Shown here piece by piece: positions 34,484 to 43,434 of a DNA stretch of 64,000 bases. How positions within the stretch are numbered: position 1 is the stretch's first letter; the number at the start of each line of letters is the position of its first letter. The DNA comes from Natrinema hispanicum (GTDB lineage Archaea > Halobacteriota > Halobacteria > Halobacteriales > Natrialbaceae), in contig NZ_FOIC01000003.1 of NCBI RefSeq assembly GCF_900111485.1, positions 124,001 through 188,000 on the forward strand, in the 5' to 3' direction. The position numbers and the translations under genes are program-made. The notes below the pieces were generated by a model. That model was not told the origin of the DNA. It ran no database searches and was given only the letters and a program-made list of their open reading frames with translations.

Positions 34484-35854
34484 TCAGTCGAAATTAGTCA
34501 GATCGACGCCCGGCAACGTGATGAGGTTCTCCCGCCCGATGCGGAGTTTCTCGATCTCGTCGTCGTCGTCCATCTTCGATAGCAACTGCGAGACCTTGGC
34601 GTTCGACCAGCCGGTCTCCGAGACGATCGACGCCTGTTTCATTCGGCCGCCGTTTTGTTGGAGGAGACGGAGGACACGCTCCTCGTCGCTTAACAGCTCG
34701 GGGTCGACATCCTGATGGGTGGATTCCTCGAACTCGAGACTGGTTCCGCGACCACGGTCAGCATCGTTCTCTCCTGTGACGGCCCCGTCAGCTGGCTCTG
34801 AGCCGGCTAAGGAGTCCCCAGATTCGGATCCGGACTCGGACCTGCTGGCGGTCTCCGCCGCTCGAGCAGCGTGCTCGTCGGTATCGCGGTCGCCGAATCC
34901 GAGCCGTTCGTGCAACGGCAGTCGATCGATCGGGATCGGAAGCTCGGTCCTGCCGTCACGTTTCGCCAACAGGTAGCCACCGGTTCCGATGGTAGCGATA
35001 AGCACGAGGACACCCCCGATCAGCCAGCCAGACATCGACGACGGAAGGGTTCCGGTCCGAACGAACACGATCTCGAGTTCGTCGGCGGTAAACTCGTAGG
35101 GACCATCCCAGGTGAGCGATGTCGGCGTCTCGAGGGCGTATTGAGGTGGTGTTTCAATGACGAGACGCTGTCCTTCGGTCAGTCCCATCCACGTTCCATC
35201 ATCCGTCTGAAACGCATCACCGAAGTGGATTCGATCACCGTCGACGGTCGCAAAGTTAGTCCAGGTAAACGAATATGAGATGACTCCGAGCCGAGCGTTC
35301 TCGGTGGTGGGATTCGATTCGTCGCTGCCGTCACCGTCGGCCGATGGCTCGGTGATTCGCGGTTCGTCCCACTGGGCGTCTTTGATCGACATCTCGCGAC
35401 CGGTTTCCTGTTGAGCGATCTGACGGAAACGTTCGAACTGCTCGGGTGTGAGACCAACAATTCGCTCGCCGGCCGTGACCTGGTCGGCGTACGCTCGAAA
35501 CGACTCAACGTCGCTCTCGTTCGTCAGGAGAAACCGACTTTCGATTGTCCATCGAACGTCCCCATTATCGCGAACGGTGAGCCGAATGACCTGCTTTGGC
35601 GTCGCTTCCGGAGTCGAACTAGTCGACTGCACTGCAGTGGGAACCGATACTGACTGTTCGACTGACCACGCGTGAGAATCACTCGAAAGCGGGGACGTGA
35701 CATGATCCAGTGATACACGGGGCCGATCGGGATCTGCAGCCGTCTGTTCGGGCGCGGGGGAAGCGGCTGCACCCGGTATAGCGACCACCGTCCCAAGGAA
35801 AGACGCCACCAGGAGGGCTGAGAGGGCAACTGTGATGGCGGTGGATACCCGCAT
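34484..35854 (-). CDS. membrane-anchored winged-helix transcription regulator
   Basis: A 456-residue protein. Signal or first membrane helix at about residues 5-30, an outside domain about 40-272 (IRLTVRDNGDVRWTIESRFL ... WTNFATVDGDRIHFGDAF), a second membrane helix at 275-297 (SGWLIGGVLVLIATIGTGGY), an acidic cytoplasmic linker, and a C-terminal winged helix at about 387-449 (LLSDEERVLRLLQQNGGRMK, then VSETGWSNAKVSQLLSKM). This resembles haloarchaeal DUF7345/DUF7343 proteins. The order implies sensing outside and DNA binding inside in one chain. It is divergent from a secreted protein gene, and an inverted repeat lies at its own promoter. Confidence 0.85.
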   Translation of the reverse strand: MRVSTAITVALSALLVASFLGTVVAIPGAAASPAPEQTAADPDRPRVSLDHVTSPLSSDSHAWSVEQSVSVPTAVQSTSSTPEATPKQVIRLTVRDNGDVRWTIESRFLLTNESDVESFRAYADQVTAGERIVGLTPEQFERFRQIAQQETGREMSIKDAQWDEPRITEPSADGDGSDESNPTTENARLGVISYSFTWTNFATVDGDRIHFGDAFQTDDGTWMGLTEGQRLVIETPPQYALETPTSLTWDGPYEFTADELEIVFVRTGTLPSSMSGWLIGGVLVLIATIGTGGYLLAKRDGRTELPIPIDRLPLHERLGFGDRDTDEHAARAAETASRSESGSESGDSLAGSEPADGAVTGENDADRGRGTSLEFEESTHQDVDPELLSDEERVLRLLQQNGGRMKQASIVSETGWSNAKVSQLLSKMDDDDEIEKLRIGRENLITLPGVDLTNFD

Positions 35855-35870
35855 GCGTATCAACGGGTGG

Positions 35871-35884
35871 TTTCCCGGGGGAAA
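35871..35884. promoter_or_regulatory. inverted repeat over the membrane-regulator promoter
   Basis: TTTCCC-GG-GGGAAA lies 17-30 bp upstream of the regulator ATG at 35854. The minus-strand TATA-like TGTTTTTTCC (about 35882-35891) begins inside it. Its position suggests a self-control site. Confidence 0.4.
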
Positions 35885-36055
35885 AAACACTTTCCATCGA
35901 AAAATAAAGCGTTACCAGCGGAAGCGAAGCGGCTCGAGGGCGGAGAGCGCTTCTAATTCAGTGTCAATACATGATTAGGGCACGGTCATTTCTCATCCTC
36001 GTGGGTCAATAGCAGTGCGACCAGTTTTTGTATCAGGAGAGGTTACGATTCGACG

Positions 36056-37285
36056 ATGAACCGCTCGATTCCGCCCCTCCTCGCATTACTTCTCGTCTCA
36101 TCCCTGACTGTCGTCCCAGGGATGGCGACATCCGGATCTTCAGCAGGCGCACCCGCAACGATGTCGGTTCAGCATGAGGTAGCGGCTATCGACCCGGCTG
36201 ACTCCGGGCTCCAGCCAGTGTCGAATACGACGAACCGGCTCTCGCTCGGGGGTGCAGCCAGAAGCGAGTACGCCGAGTACGGCCCTGACCTTGGTGTCGC
36301 GCTCGCGAGCACGGACGACGAGCTTCGGATCGATCATACCCAGTACGTCACGCTCGATCGACAGTTCACCGATGCAACCACTGCAGAACGGCGTGCCTTA
36401 CTCCAAACCACATACGACCGGCTGAAAGACCGCTCGAATACCCTCAGGGAACGCGAAAAGCAGGCGGTGAGAGCACACGCTGCTGGGGACCTCTCGAGTA
36501 GACAATTGCTGAAAACGTTGCTCCGAAATTATCAGGAGGCAGCAGCCCTCTCCGAAGCGTTCGATACACTCGAAGAGCGGTCGGATCGTGTTTCTGGGAG
36601 TTCACTATCGGTCGCAGACCAGCAAGACAAACTCAAGATGCATCGCACCCAAATCCGCGACCAGCTTTGGTCGAGCGCGTATGGAAACGGCGCAATCGCG
36701 TATATCTCCGTCGAGACATCCGAGAGTGGATACGTTCTCGAGACGCTCGACGAGGACTACCTCCGCGAAGCGACCCGATTCGACAACCGGGATACATCGA
36801 CGTCGACCCAGTTCGCCAATCTCCCGGAGGCATACGGGCACAGCGATGACCTCTATCCCTGGGCGTACGACACGGGGCAGTCACCGTCGGTGAGCGAATA
36901 CACGACGGCACAGCTGTACCAGATCGACATCTCCCACGAGCAAGGTGAGCTCAAAGCGTACCTTGATGGCGGCACAGGGGATATTCATCGTGAGCTACAG
37001 ACACTGGTCCCAGAGATATTGCCAACGGTTCGTCAGCAAGAGTGGCAGAAAGACGGGCTCAAGGTCGTCGTCGACAAGACGGCCGCAAACGGCCCACAGA
37101 AAGTGACTGTCACCAACCGAGAGAGCGGCGAGCCAGTTACAGCAACGATCACGATCAGCGGCTTCAACGTCGGCGAGACGAACGCGGATGGCAGCCTCTG
37201 GTATGTCCCACCCAGTGGCGGATACGAACTCACGATAGAGCGGCCGACGGGATCCAACGTCACCGTCCCAGTTTCGAATAGCTAG
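36056..37285 (+). CDS. secreted haloarchaeal protein (DUF7096-like)
   Basis: A 409-residue protein with a Sec-type signal (MNRSIPPLLALLLVSSLTVV). A helical section with coiled-coil character follows (about residues 100-190: ALLQTTYDRLKDRSNTLRER, EAFDTLEERSDRV), then a mixed region, and a C-terminal beta-domain (VTVTNRESGEPVTATITISG, GSLWYVPPSGGYELTIERP), which resembles a carboxypeptidase-regulatory/CNA-B type fold. There is no C-terminal anchor. A TATA-like TTTTTGTAT lies about 28 bp upstream. It is divergent from the membrane regulator and 70 bp before a pilin-like gene. Confidence 0.78.
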   Translation: MNRSIPPLLALLLVSSLTVVPGMATSGSSAGAPATMSVQHEVAAIDPADSGLQPVSNTTNRLSLGGAARSEYAEYGPDLGVALASTDDELRIDHTQYVTLDRQFTDATTAERRALLQTTYDRLKDRSNTLREREKQAVRAHAAGDLSSRQLLKTLLRNYQEAAALSEAFDTLEERSDRVSGSSLSVADQQDKLKMHRTQIRDQLWSSAYGNGAIAYISVETSESGYVLETLDEDYLREATRFDNRDTSTSTQFANLPEAYGHSDDLYPWAYDTGQSPSVSEYTTAQLYQIDISHEQGELKAYLDGGTGDIHRELQTLVPEILPTVRQQEWQKDGLKVVVDKTAANGPQKVTVTNRESGEPVTATITISGFNVGETNADGSLWYVPPSGGYELTIERPTGSNVTVPVSNS

Positions 37286-37322
37286 TGGTGCCGGCCAGCG
37301 CCCGGTCGACGGGCAAGCTGAC

Positions 37323-37330
37323 CTTTATAC
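37323..37330 (+). promoter_or_regulatory. TATA box of the pilin-like gene
   Basis: CTTTATAC lies about 28 bp before the ATG at 37356, so the pilin-like gene can be expressed on its own. Confidence 0.6.
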
Positions 37331-37355
37331 GGTAATACGCGGCCAGACGGTCGTG

Positions 37356-37853
37356 ATGGCGAGCGAAGAGGCAAGCACGATCGCCGATAGCAGGTCGCGC
37401 GGTATCAGCCAGAGTCTTGGTGTCATCTTGCTGCTAGCGCTGACCGTCTGTCTGGCATCGATCGTCGCCGTTGGTGCTGGTGCGTGGACGCTCGAGCCAG
37501 CCGGCCCAACCGCGACGTTCGAGCTCTCGGCTGACGGCGACAGCGCCGCGATCGTGATCGAACACCTCGCAGGAGATGACATCGACGTCGAGACGCTGTC
37601 GGTGACGATCGCAATCAACGGCACGGAGTTGGCCGCACAACCGCCGGTTCCGTTCGTCGGCGCGCGCGGGTTCGATGGCGCGCCCGACGGCCCGTTCAAT
37701 GCGAAAAGCGATTCGACGTGGACAGCAGGAGAACGTGCCGGCGTGTCGATCGCGGGAACGAACAGGCCGACGCTTACAGCAGGCGATTCGGTCACCGTCA
37801 CGCTCGCCGTCGACGATCGACAGGTGGCGACACTCGAGACGACGGCGAGCTAA
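37356..37853 (+). CDS. archaeal type IV pilin-like protein
   Basis: A 165-residue protein. The N-terminus IADSRSRGISQSLGVILLLA then LTVCLASIVAVGAG has the class III signal layout: charged leader, cleavage expected after Arg-Gly or nearby, and a hydrophobic helix directly behind. A beta-rich exported domain follows (AIVIEHLAGDDIDVETLSVT, VTVTLAVDDRQVATLE), as in haloarchaeal pilins of the DUF1628/PilA kind. It would be processed by PibD. It has its own TATA box but sits next to the secreted DUF7096-like gene. Confidence 0.78.
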   Translation: MASEEASTIADSRSRGISQSLGVILLLALTVCLASIVAVGAGAWTLEPAGPTATFELSADGDSAAIVIEHLAGDDIDVETLSVTIAINGTELAAQPPVPFVGARGFDGAPDGPFNAKSDSTWTAGERAGVSIAGTNRPTLTAGDSVTVTLAVDDRQVATLETTAS

Positions 37854-37857
37854 GCCG

Positions 37858-38481
37858 CTATTCGGGTGCGCGGCCGATCGTCGTGATCGCGACGTCAGGT
37901 TCGTACGACGGGCCCATAAAGGCGTGTTTCACGTCCTCGAAGCCGGCGGTCTTGAACATCTGATCGGCCTCGTACTCGTCATAGAAGAGCATAATCGAGT
38001 CGGCAAGCAGTTGGCTGATGACGTTATCGGGATAGTTCGGGCCGACGACGAGCACCTGCCCACCGGGTTTGAGGACGCGGCGGAATTCCCGGAGCGCAAG
38101 GATCGGGTTCGGCCAGTACTCGATCGAGCCCGAGGACCAGACGACATCGAACGTGTCGGTCGCAAACGGGAGTCGTTCGGCGTCACCACGGTGGAAGTGC
38201 ACCGGCGGCGCGTGTTTGCCGAACTTCTCGTAGGCCTGTGCGAGCTGGTGTTCGCTCTGGTCGAGCGCGTAGACCTCGTCGACGTGCTCGAGCAGCCCCT
38301 CGGTCGCGAAGCCGGTCCCACAGCCGACGTCGAGGACGGTCATTTCCTCCTCGATATCGAGCAGGGAGAGGGCATCGTCGCGCATCTCCTCGGTCCAGAT
38401 GAAGGGGTTCACCTGATCGTAGACCCGCGAGAGGTACTTATAAAACAGTCGGGCACGGGCCTTGTTCTCGAGAAGTCCCAT
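37858..38481 (-). CDS. class I SAM-dependent methyltransferase (quinone-type)
   Basis: A 207-residue methyltransferase. SAM-binding motif I is VLDVGCGTGFATEGLL, motif II region is DAERLPFATDTFDVVWSSGS, and motif III is LKPGGQVLVVGPN. The N-terminus NKARARLFYKYLSRVYDQVN and C-terminus resemble the plastid/cyanobacterial MPBQ methyltransferase group, so methylation of a prenylated quinone is a fair guess. The ATG at 38481 (MGLLENK) is preferred over 38502. It is divergent from the ATP synthase operon. Confidence 0.87.
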   Translation of the reverse strand: MGLLENKARARLFYKYLSRVYDQVNPFIWTEEMRDDALSLLDIEEEMTVLDVGCGTGFATEGLLEHVDEVYALDQSEHQLAQAYEKFGKHAPPVHFHRGDAERLPFATDTFDVVWSSGSIEYWPNPILALREFRRVLKPGGQVLVVGPNYPDNVISQLLADSIMLFYDEYEADQMFKTAGFEDVKHAFMGPSYEPDVAITTIGRAPE

Positions 38482-38638
38482 TAGTAATCGATTTCGATCC
38501 AATCGACATATGTCTGCTGTTCTCGGCGCTATGAGCTGCGACTAATGCGGTATTACCAGATATTCGAGAACGACAGCCACTGAGTCACTTTCGCAACTAC
38601 CATATACACGCTCTGGCAAACGTCTGATTGCTTAGAGT

Positions 38639-38971
38639 ATGCCGAGGCCAGAGGTTCTCGAACGAATTCAGTCGGCCGAAGACGAGGCCGACGAGATCGT
38701 CGCACTGGCAGAAAACGACCGCGACGAGCGAATAGCCGAGGCCCGGAAACGTGCCGAGGAAATTCGCACAGAAGCGGAACAGGAGGCGCAGGAGCTCAAA
38801 GAGCGCCGCCTGGAGGAGGCTCGCGAAGAGATCGATGCAGAATGCGAGCAGGTCCTCGAAGAAGGCGAACAGGAGCGCGCGGCACTCGCCGAGCGCGCCC
38901 GAAACCGGGTCGACGAAGTGACCGACCACGTCGTCGAACTGTTCCAGGAGGACGTCCATGCTCAGACCTGA
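38639..38971 (+). CDS. atpH: A-type ATP synthase subunit H
   Basis: A 110-residue, almost wholly helical and highly charged protein (ERIAEARKRAEEIRTEAEQE and onward), the peripheral-stalk subunit that pairs with subunit E. First gene of the operon; CATATAC (about 38601-38607) about 35 bp upstream may be the promoter TATA. It overlaps atpI by 14 nt. Confidence 0.9.
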   Translation: MPRPEVLERIQSAEDEADEIVALAENDRDERIAEARKRAEEIRTEAEQEAQELKERRLEEAREEIDAECEQVLEEGEQERAALAERARNRVDEVTDHVVELFQEDVHAQT

Positions 38972-41186
38972 ACGGATGAGCAAGGTCTCGGTGACCGGTT
39001 CCCGGGGCGTTATGCCCACGGTCATCGAGACGATCCACGGACTGAACCTGGTACATCTCTCGGACTACGACGGCTCATGGGAGGGGTTCGACAACGGTAA
39101 TCCCATCGCCGGTGCCGATCAGGCATCCGAGAAGCTGGTGACCGTCCGCGCCCTTCAGAGCACCCTGGACGTGTCGGCCGACGACGCCGAACCGGGGAGC
39201 ATCGACGAGGGCTGGGAAGCGCAACTCGAGGAGATCCGCACGCGGGTCAACGAACTCGACGATCGCCGCGGCGAGATCACCAACGAACTGCGGCAGGTCG
39301 ACGAGAAGATCGACCGTGTCGCGCCCTTTGCCGAACTGGGCATCGACCTCGACTTGCTGTCGGGGTACGAATCGGTCGATGTCGTCGTCGTTGAAGGCAA
39401 CGTCGACGCAATCGACGACGCCGTCGGCGCGTCCGACGAGATTCGGGCCTTCGAGACGTTCACCGGTGGTGACGTCGTGGCGGTTGTCGCCGCACCCACC
39501 GAAGACGCCGGTGAGGCTCCGATCGACGACGCGCTCGTCGGCGTCGACGTCACCCGCCACGAGGTTCCCGAGACCGAACAGAGCCCCGAGGCGTACGTCG
39601 CAGAGCTCGAGGACGAAAAGCAGTCCCTCGAGTCGCGACGTGACGAGATCGACACGGAGCTCGAGGAGATCAAGCAAGCGGAAGCCGACTTCCTCCTTCG
39701 AGTCGAAGAACACCTCACGATGGAGGTTCAGCAGGCGGAAGCGCCGCTACAGTTCGCGACGACAGATCGCGCGTTCGTCTCGGAAGGCTGGATCCCGACC
39801 GGCGACTACGACCGACTCGTCGCTGCGTTGAACGACGCGGTCGGCGACAGCGTCGAGATCGAAGAACTCGAGCGGGCGGATTACGACCGCCACGGCGCAC
39901 ACGCCCACACTGAAACGGATCTGGAGGGCACGCAGCCGGCGGCCGACGAAGACGAATCGCCCGCCGACGCGGACGAGCAGCAGCAGAAGGCAGTTACCGA
40001 CGGCGGATCGGCGGTCACGATGGGCGACGAGCCGCCGACGGTACAGGACAATCCGGGTCCAGCGAAGCCGTTCGAAGTGCTGGTGCAGGCGGTCAGCATG
40101 CCGAAATACAGCGAGTTCGATCCGACGATCTTCCTGTTCCTGACGTTCCCGTTGTTCTTCGGGTTCATGATCGGTGACGCCGGCTACGGCATCATCTACA
40201 TGGCCATCGGAGGCTACATGGTAACGCAGGTCGACAACGACGCGATCTCCAGTCTCGGCGGTGTCGCCGTCTGGGCTGGTCTATTCACGACCATCTTCGG
40301 GTTCGTGTACGGCGAAATCTTCGGCCTGCACGTCCTGGGCGCAGTCGTCTGGAGCAACGTCGAACTGCTCCCGCTGAACAAGGGACTCGAGCCGGCAGCC
40401 GCCGACTTCGCGCTTGGCTGGATGGTCATTAGCGTGCTGGCCGGGATTCTCCACCTCAACATTGGATACATCCTGGACTTCTTCGAGAACCTTAGCCACG
40501 GCTTCAAGGATGCCCTGTTCCACAGCGGATCGTGGATCCTGATGCTCAACGGCATCTGGATCTGGATCTTCTCGACCCAGGGCGAGGCCGCGAAGCCGGA
40601 CTTCCTGTTCGAGACGTTCGCAAGCGGCGGACCGTTCCCGATCGGCTTCACTGGGTTCTCCGGACTGGGACTGTTCACCGTCCCAGGACTCGGGTTCGAG
40701 CTGACAGCACCGCTGCTCATGTTCCTGATTGGGCTCGTGATGCTGATCGTCAGCGAACCCGTCGAAGCCGTCGAAGCGCTCGACGTCGTCGTGAACGTCT
40801 TCTCGTACACCCGGATGGGCGCAGTGTTGCTCGCGAAGGCCGGTATGGCGTTCGTGGTCAACCTGCTGTTCTTCGGCGCGTACGAGGACCCCAACGGCGA
40901 GTTCCACTTCCTTCGAACGCACGAGCCGAGCTACGTCGCCGAACACTACGGCGAGGGTGCCGAGGTCGTCTTCAACGGCCTCATGCACTCGGGCACCGCA
41001 GCCCTGCTCGGCGGACTTGTGATTCTCGTACTCGGGCACGTGGTCGTGCTAGCACTTGGCGTGACAAGCGCCGGCTTACAGGCCGTTCGTCTCGAGTACG
41101 TCGAATTCTTTAACAAGTTTTATGAAGGCGGTGGGGAGAACTACGAACCGTTCGGAACCGATCGAAACCACATTGAGGACTACTAA
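38958..41186 (+). CDS. atpI: A-type ATP synthase subunit I (a)
   Basis: A 742-residue membrane subunit, homologous to V-type subunit a. The N-terminal half is a soluble stalk-binding part with coiled coils (RDEIDTELEEIKQAEADFLL). The C-terminal half has about seven or eight membrane helices, including the proton-channel region with MGAVLLAKAGMAFVVNLLFF. An acidic insertion (about residues 320-345) is a halophilic feature. It starts inside the end of atpH. Confidence 0.94.
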   Translation: MLRPERMSKVSVTGSRGVMPTVIETIHGLNLVHLSDYDGSWEGFDNGNPIAGADQASEKLVTVRALQSTLDVSADDAEPGSIDEGWEAQLEEIRTRVNELDDRRGEITNELRQVDEKIDRVAPFAELGIDLDLLSGYESVDVVVVEGNVDAIDDAVGASDEIRAFETFTGGDVVAVVAAPTEDAGEAPIDDALVGVDVTRHEVPETEQSPEAYVAELEDEKQSLESRRDEIDTELEEIKQAEADFLLRVEEHLTMEVQQAEAPLQFATTDRAFVSEGWIPTGDYDRLVAALNDAVGDSVEIEELERADYDRHGAHAHTETDLEGTQPAADEDESPADADEQQQKAVTDGGSAVTMGDEPPTVQDNPGPAKPFEVLVQAVSMPKYSEFDPTIFLFLTFPLFFGFMIGDAGYGIIYMAIGGYMVTQVDNDAISSLGGVAVWAGLFTTIFGFVYGEIFGLHVLGAVVWSNVELLPLNKGLEPAAADFALGWMVISVLAGILHLNIGYILDFFENLSHGFKDALFHSGSWILMLNGIWIWIFSTQGEAAKPDFLFETFASGGPFPIGFTGFSGLGLFTVPGLGFELTAPLLMFLIGLVMLIVSEPVEAVEALDVVVNVFSYTRMGAVLLAKAGMAFVVNLLFFGAYEDPNGEFHFLRTHEPSYVAEHYGEGAEVVFNGLMHSGTAALLGGLVILVLGHVVVLALGVTSAGLQAVRLEYVEFFNKFYEGGGENYEPFGTDRNHIEDY

Positions 41187-41188
41187 CA

Positions 41189-41434
41189 ATGAGTGAACTT
41201 GACATCGCAATGCAGGCGGCACAGGCGGCCGGACCAACTCTCGAAAACTCTGGCGCAGCGGCAATCGCTGTCGGCCTCGCGGCGCTCGCGGCGGGCTACG
41301 CCGAGCGTGGTATCGGCGCAGCGGCAGTCGGCGCAATCGCTGAAGACGACGACATGTTCGTTCCAGGTCTGATCATGACCGTCCTCCCAGAGACACTCGT
41401 GATCCTTGCCCTGGTCGTCGTCTTCATCGTGTAA
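41189..41434 (+). CDS. atpK: A-type ATP synthase subunit K (c, proteolipid)
   Basis: An 81-residue two-helix proteolipid. The ion-binding carboxylate is Glu in TVLPETLVILALVVVFIV of helix 2. The first helix has the small-residue packing pattern (GLAALAAGYAERGIGAAAVG). This is a simple one-hairpin c subunit. The N-terminus is extended (MSELDIAMQAAQAAGPTLEN). It starts 2 nt after atpI ends. Confidence 0.93.
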   Translation: MSELDIAMQAAQAAGPTLENSGAAAIAVGLAALAAGYAERGIGAAAVGAIAEDDDMFVPGLIMTVLPETLVILALVVVFIV

Positions 41435-41456
41435 AAGCCACCCCCCTTCTTCACCA

Positions 41457-42038
41457 ATGAGTTTGGACACAGTCGTCAAAGACATTCGAGAAGAGGCCAA
41501 CGCGCGTGCGGAGGACATCCGCGCCGAGGGCGAAACGCGCGCCGAGGAGATCGAATCGGCCGCCGAGTCCGACGCCGAGGAAATCCTCGCCGACGCGGAA
41601 GCGGAAGTTGAGCGCGAGATCGACCAACTCCGCGAACAGCGTCTCTCCAGTGCGAAGCTGGAGGCGAAACAGAAGCGTCTGGAGGCCCGTCGTGACGTCC
41701 TCGGAGAAGTCAACGAGGCCGTCGAGGACGAACTCGCCGCCCTCGAGGGCGACACTCGCGAGGAGCTGACCCGCGACCTGCTCGAGGCTGCACGCGACGA
41801 GTTCGACGCGGGCGACGACGTCAGCGTCTACGGTCGCAGCGACGACCAGGCACTGCTCGAGTCGATCGTCGACGAATACGACGGCTACGAGTACGCCGGC
41901 AGCGTCGACTGTCTCGGCGGCGTCGTCGTCGAGAGCGAGCAATCCCGCGTCCGAGTCAACAACACGTTCGACTCGGTTCTCGAGGACGTGTGGGAAGACA
42001 ACCTTCAGGAGATCAGCAACCGACTCTTCGAGCAATGA
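41457..42038 (+). CDS. atpE: A-type ATP synthase subunit E
   Basis: A 193-residue peripheral-stalk protein. The N-terminal half is one long charged helix (VKDIREEANARAEDIRAEGE and onward) that pairs with subunit H; the C-terminal half is a small alpha/beta head (YAGSVDCLGGVVVESEQSRV). Start is ATG 41457. It overlaps atpC by 4 nt. Confidence 0.93.
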   Translation: MSLDTVVKDIREEANARAEDIRAEGETRAEEIESAAESDAEEILADAEAEVEREIDQLREQRLSSAKLEAKQKRLEARRDVLGEVNEAVEDELAALEGDTREELTRDLLEAARDEFDAGDDVSVYGRSDDQALLESIVDEYDGYEYAGSVDCLGGVVVESEQSRVRVNNTFDSVLEDVWEDNLQEISNRLFEQ

Positions 42039-43102
42039 GCGCAGGTGCCTCAAATCCGGAATACGTGAACGCTCGCGTCCGGTCACGCCGAGCCTCGCTG
42101 TTCTCGGACGAAGACTACCGCAAGCTGATCCGGATGGGGCCGAGCGAGATCGCGCGGTTCATGGAGGAGACCGAGTACGAGCGCGAGATCAACGAGCTCG
42201 GAACGCGCTTTTCGGGCGTCGACCTGATCGAGTACGCGCTCAACCGCAATCTCGCAAAGCACTTCGAGGACATGATCGATTGGTCGCAGGGGCGACTCTA
42301 CGACCTCATCGCTCGGTACCTCCGGAAGTTCGACGTCTGGAACCTGAAGACGATCTTCCGTGGGATTTACACCGATAGCGATCCCGAAGAGATCCGCACG
42401 GACCTCATCCGCGCCGGCGAACTCGACGACCGGACGATCGATCGTCTCCTCGAGACCGACACGATCGAGGACGCGATCGAAGTGCTCTACGGCACGATGT
42501 ACTACGAGGCGCTGACCGAGGCCTTCGAGGAATACGAAGAGGCGGGCGCGCTCGTCCCCCTCGAGAACGCCTTAGACCGGGAGTTCTACGAGAACTTGCT
42601 CGAAGACCTCTCCCGTGGAGCTGGCGACGAGCCACAGGAAGGCCCAGTCGCGAACTATATCGAGTTCCTGCAGGCCGAGATCGACTTCCGGAACGCCCGG
42701 AACGCGTTTCGGCTTGCCCGCAGCGGTGCCGACCTCGACCCTGCGGCGTACTACATCGACGGTGGCGTCCTGTTCGACGAGTCCGATCTAAACCGGCTCG
42801 TCGGCGACTACGACGCGCTCGTCGATCACATCTCCGAGGACCGCCGCTACGGCGACCGCCTCTCGGAGGCGCTCGATCAGTTGCGCGATGCTGACAGCCT
42901 TATCCAGTTCGAGCACGCACTAGACGCTGCGTTACTCGAGTACTCGGATACGCTCTCGAGCATCTACCCGACCTCGGTTTCGGCCGTGTTGTCGTACATC
43001 CTCGCGAAAGAGCGCGAGGTCGAGAACATCCGTGCCATCGCACGGGGCCGTGAGGTCGGACTCGATGAAAACGAGATCGAAGAGGAATTGGTGGTGCTAT
43101 GA
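42035..43102 (+). CDS. atpC: A-type ATP synthase subunit C
   Basis: A 355-residue helical subunit, homologous to V-type subunit d, the socket between central stalk and c ring. Visible family features are NARVRSRRASLFSDEDYRKL, the middle LYDLIARYLRKFDVWNLKTI with FRGIY, and YILAKEREVENIRAIARGRE at the end. The ATG sits in the atpE stop (ATGA overlap). Confidence 0.93.
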   Translation: MSAGASNPEYVNARVRSRRASLFSDEDYRKLIRMGPSEIARFMEETEYEREINELGTRFSGVDLIEYALNRNLAKHFEDMIDWSQGRLYDLIARYLRKFDVWNLKTIFRGIYTDSDPEEIRTDLIRAGELDDRTIDRLLETDTIEDAIEVLYGTMYYEALTEAFEEYEEAGALVPLENALDREFYENLLEDLSRGAGDEPQEGPVANYIEFLQAEIDFRNARNAFRLARSGADLDPAAYYIDGGVLFDESDLNRLVGDYDALVDHISEDRRYGDRLSEALDQLRDADSLIQFEHALDAALLEYSDTLSSIYPTSVSAVLSYILAKEREVENIRAIARGREVGLDENEIEEELVVL

Positions 43103-43431
43103 GCCAGGAAATCGCAGTCGTCGGCAGCCCGGAGTTTACGACCGGCTTCCGCCTTGCGGGAGTCAGTCGATTCGAGAACGTGCCGGACGACGAGAAAGAC
43201 GAACAGCTAGACGACGCCGCGACAGCCGCTCTCGAAGACGAGGGCGTTGGGATCGTCGTTATGCACGACGACGACCTCGAGCACCTGTCGCGTAACGTTC
43301 GCCAGGAGGTCGAAACGAGCGTCGAGCCAGTTGTCGTCACGATCGGGAGCGGCACCGGTGGCGGCGGCCTGCGCGAGCAGATCAAACGCGCGATCGGTAT
43401 CGACCTGATGGAAGAGGACGAAGACAGCTAA
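43099..43431 (+). CDS. atpF: A-type ATP synthase subunit F
   Basis: A 110-residue central-stalk subunit with a Rossmann-like fold (IAVVGSPEFTTGFRLAGV start, GIVVMHDDDLEHL strand) and a C-terminal helix. The family N-terminus is complete. It overlaps atpC by 4 nt and ends 3 nt before atpA. Confidence 0.92.
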   Translation: MSQEIAVVGSPEFTTGFRLAGVSRFENVPDDEKDEQLDDAATAALEDEGVGIVVMHDDDLEHLSRNVRQEVETSVEPVVVTIGSGTGGGGLREQIKRAIGIDLMEEDEDS

Positions 43432-43434
43432 ACT

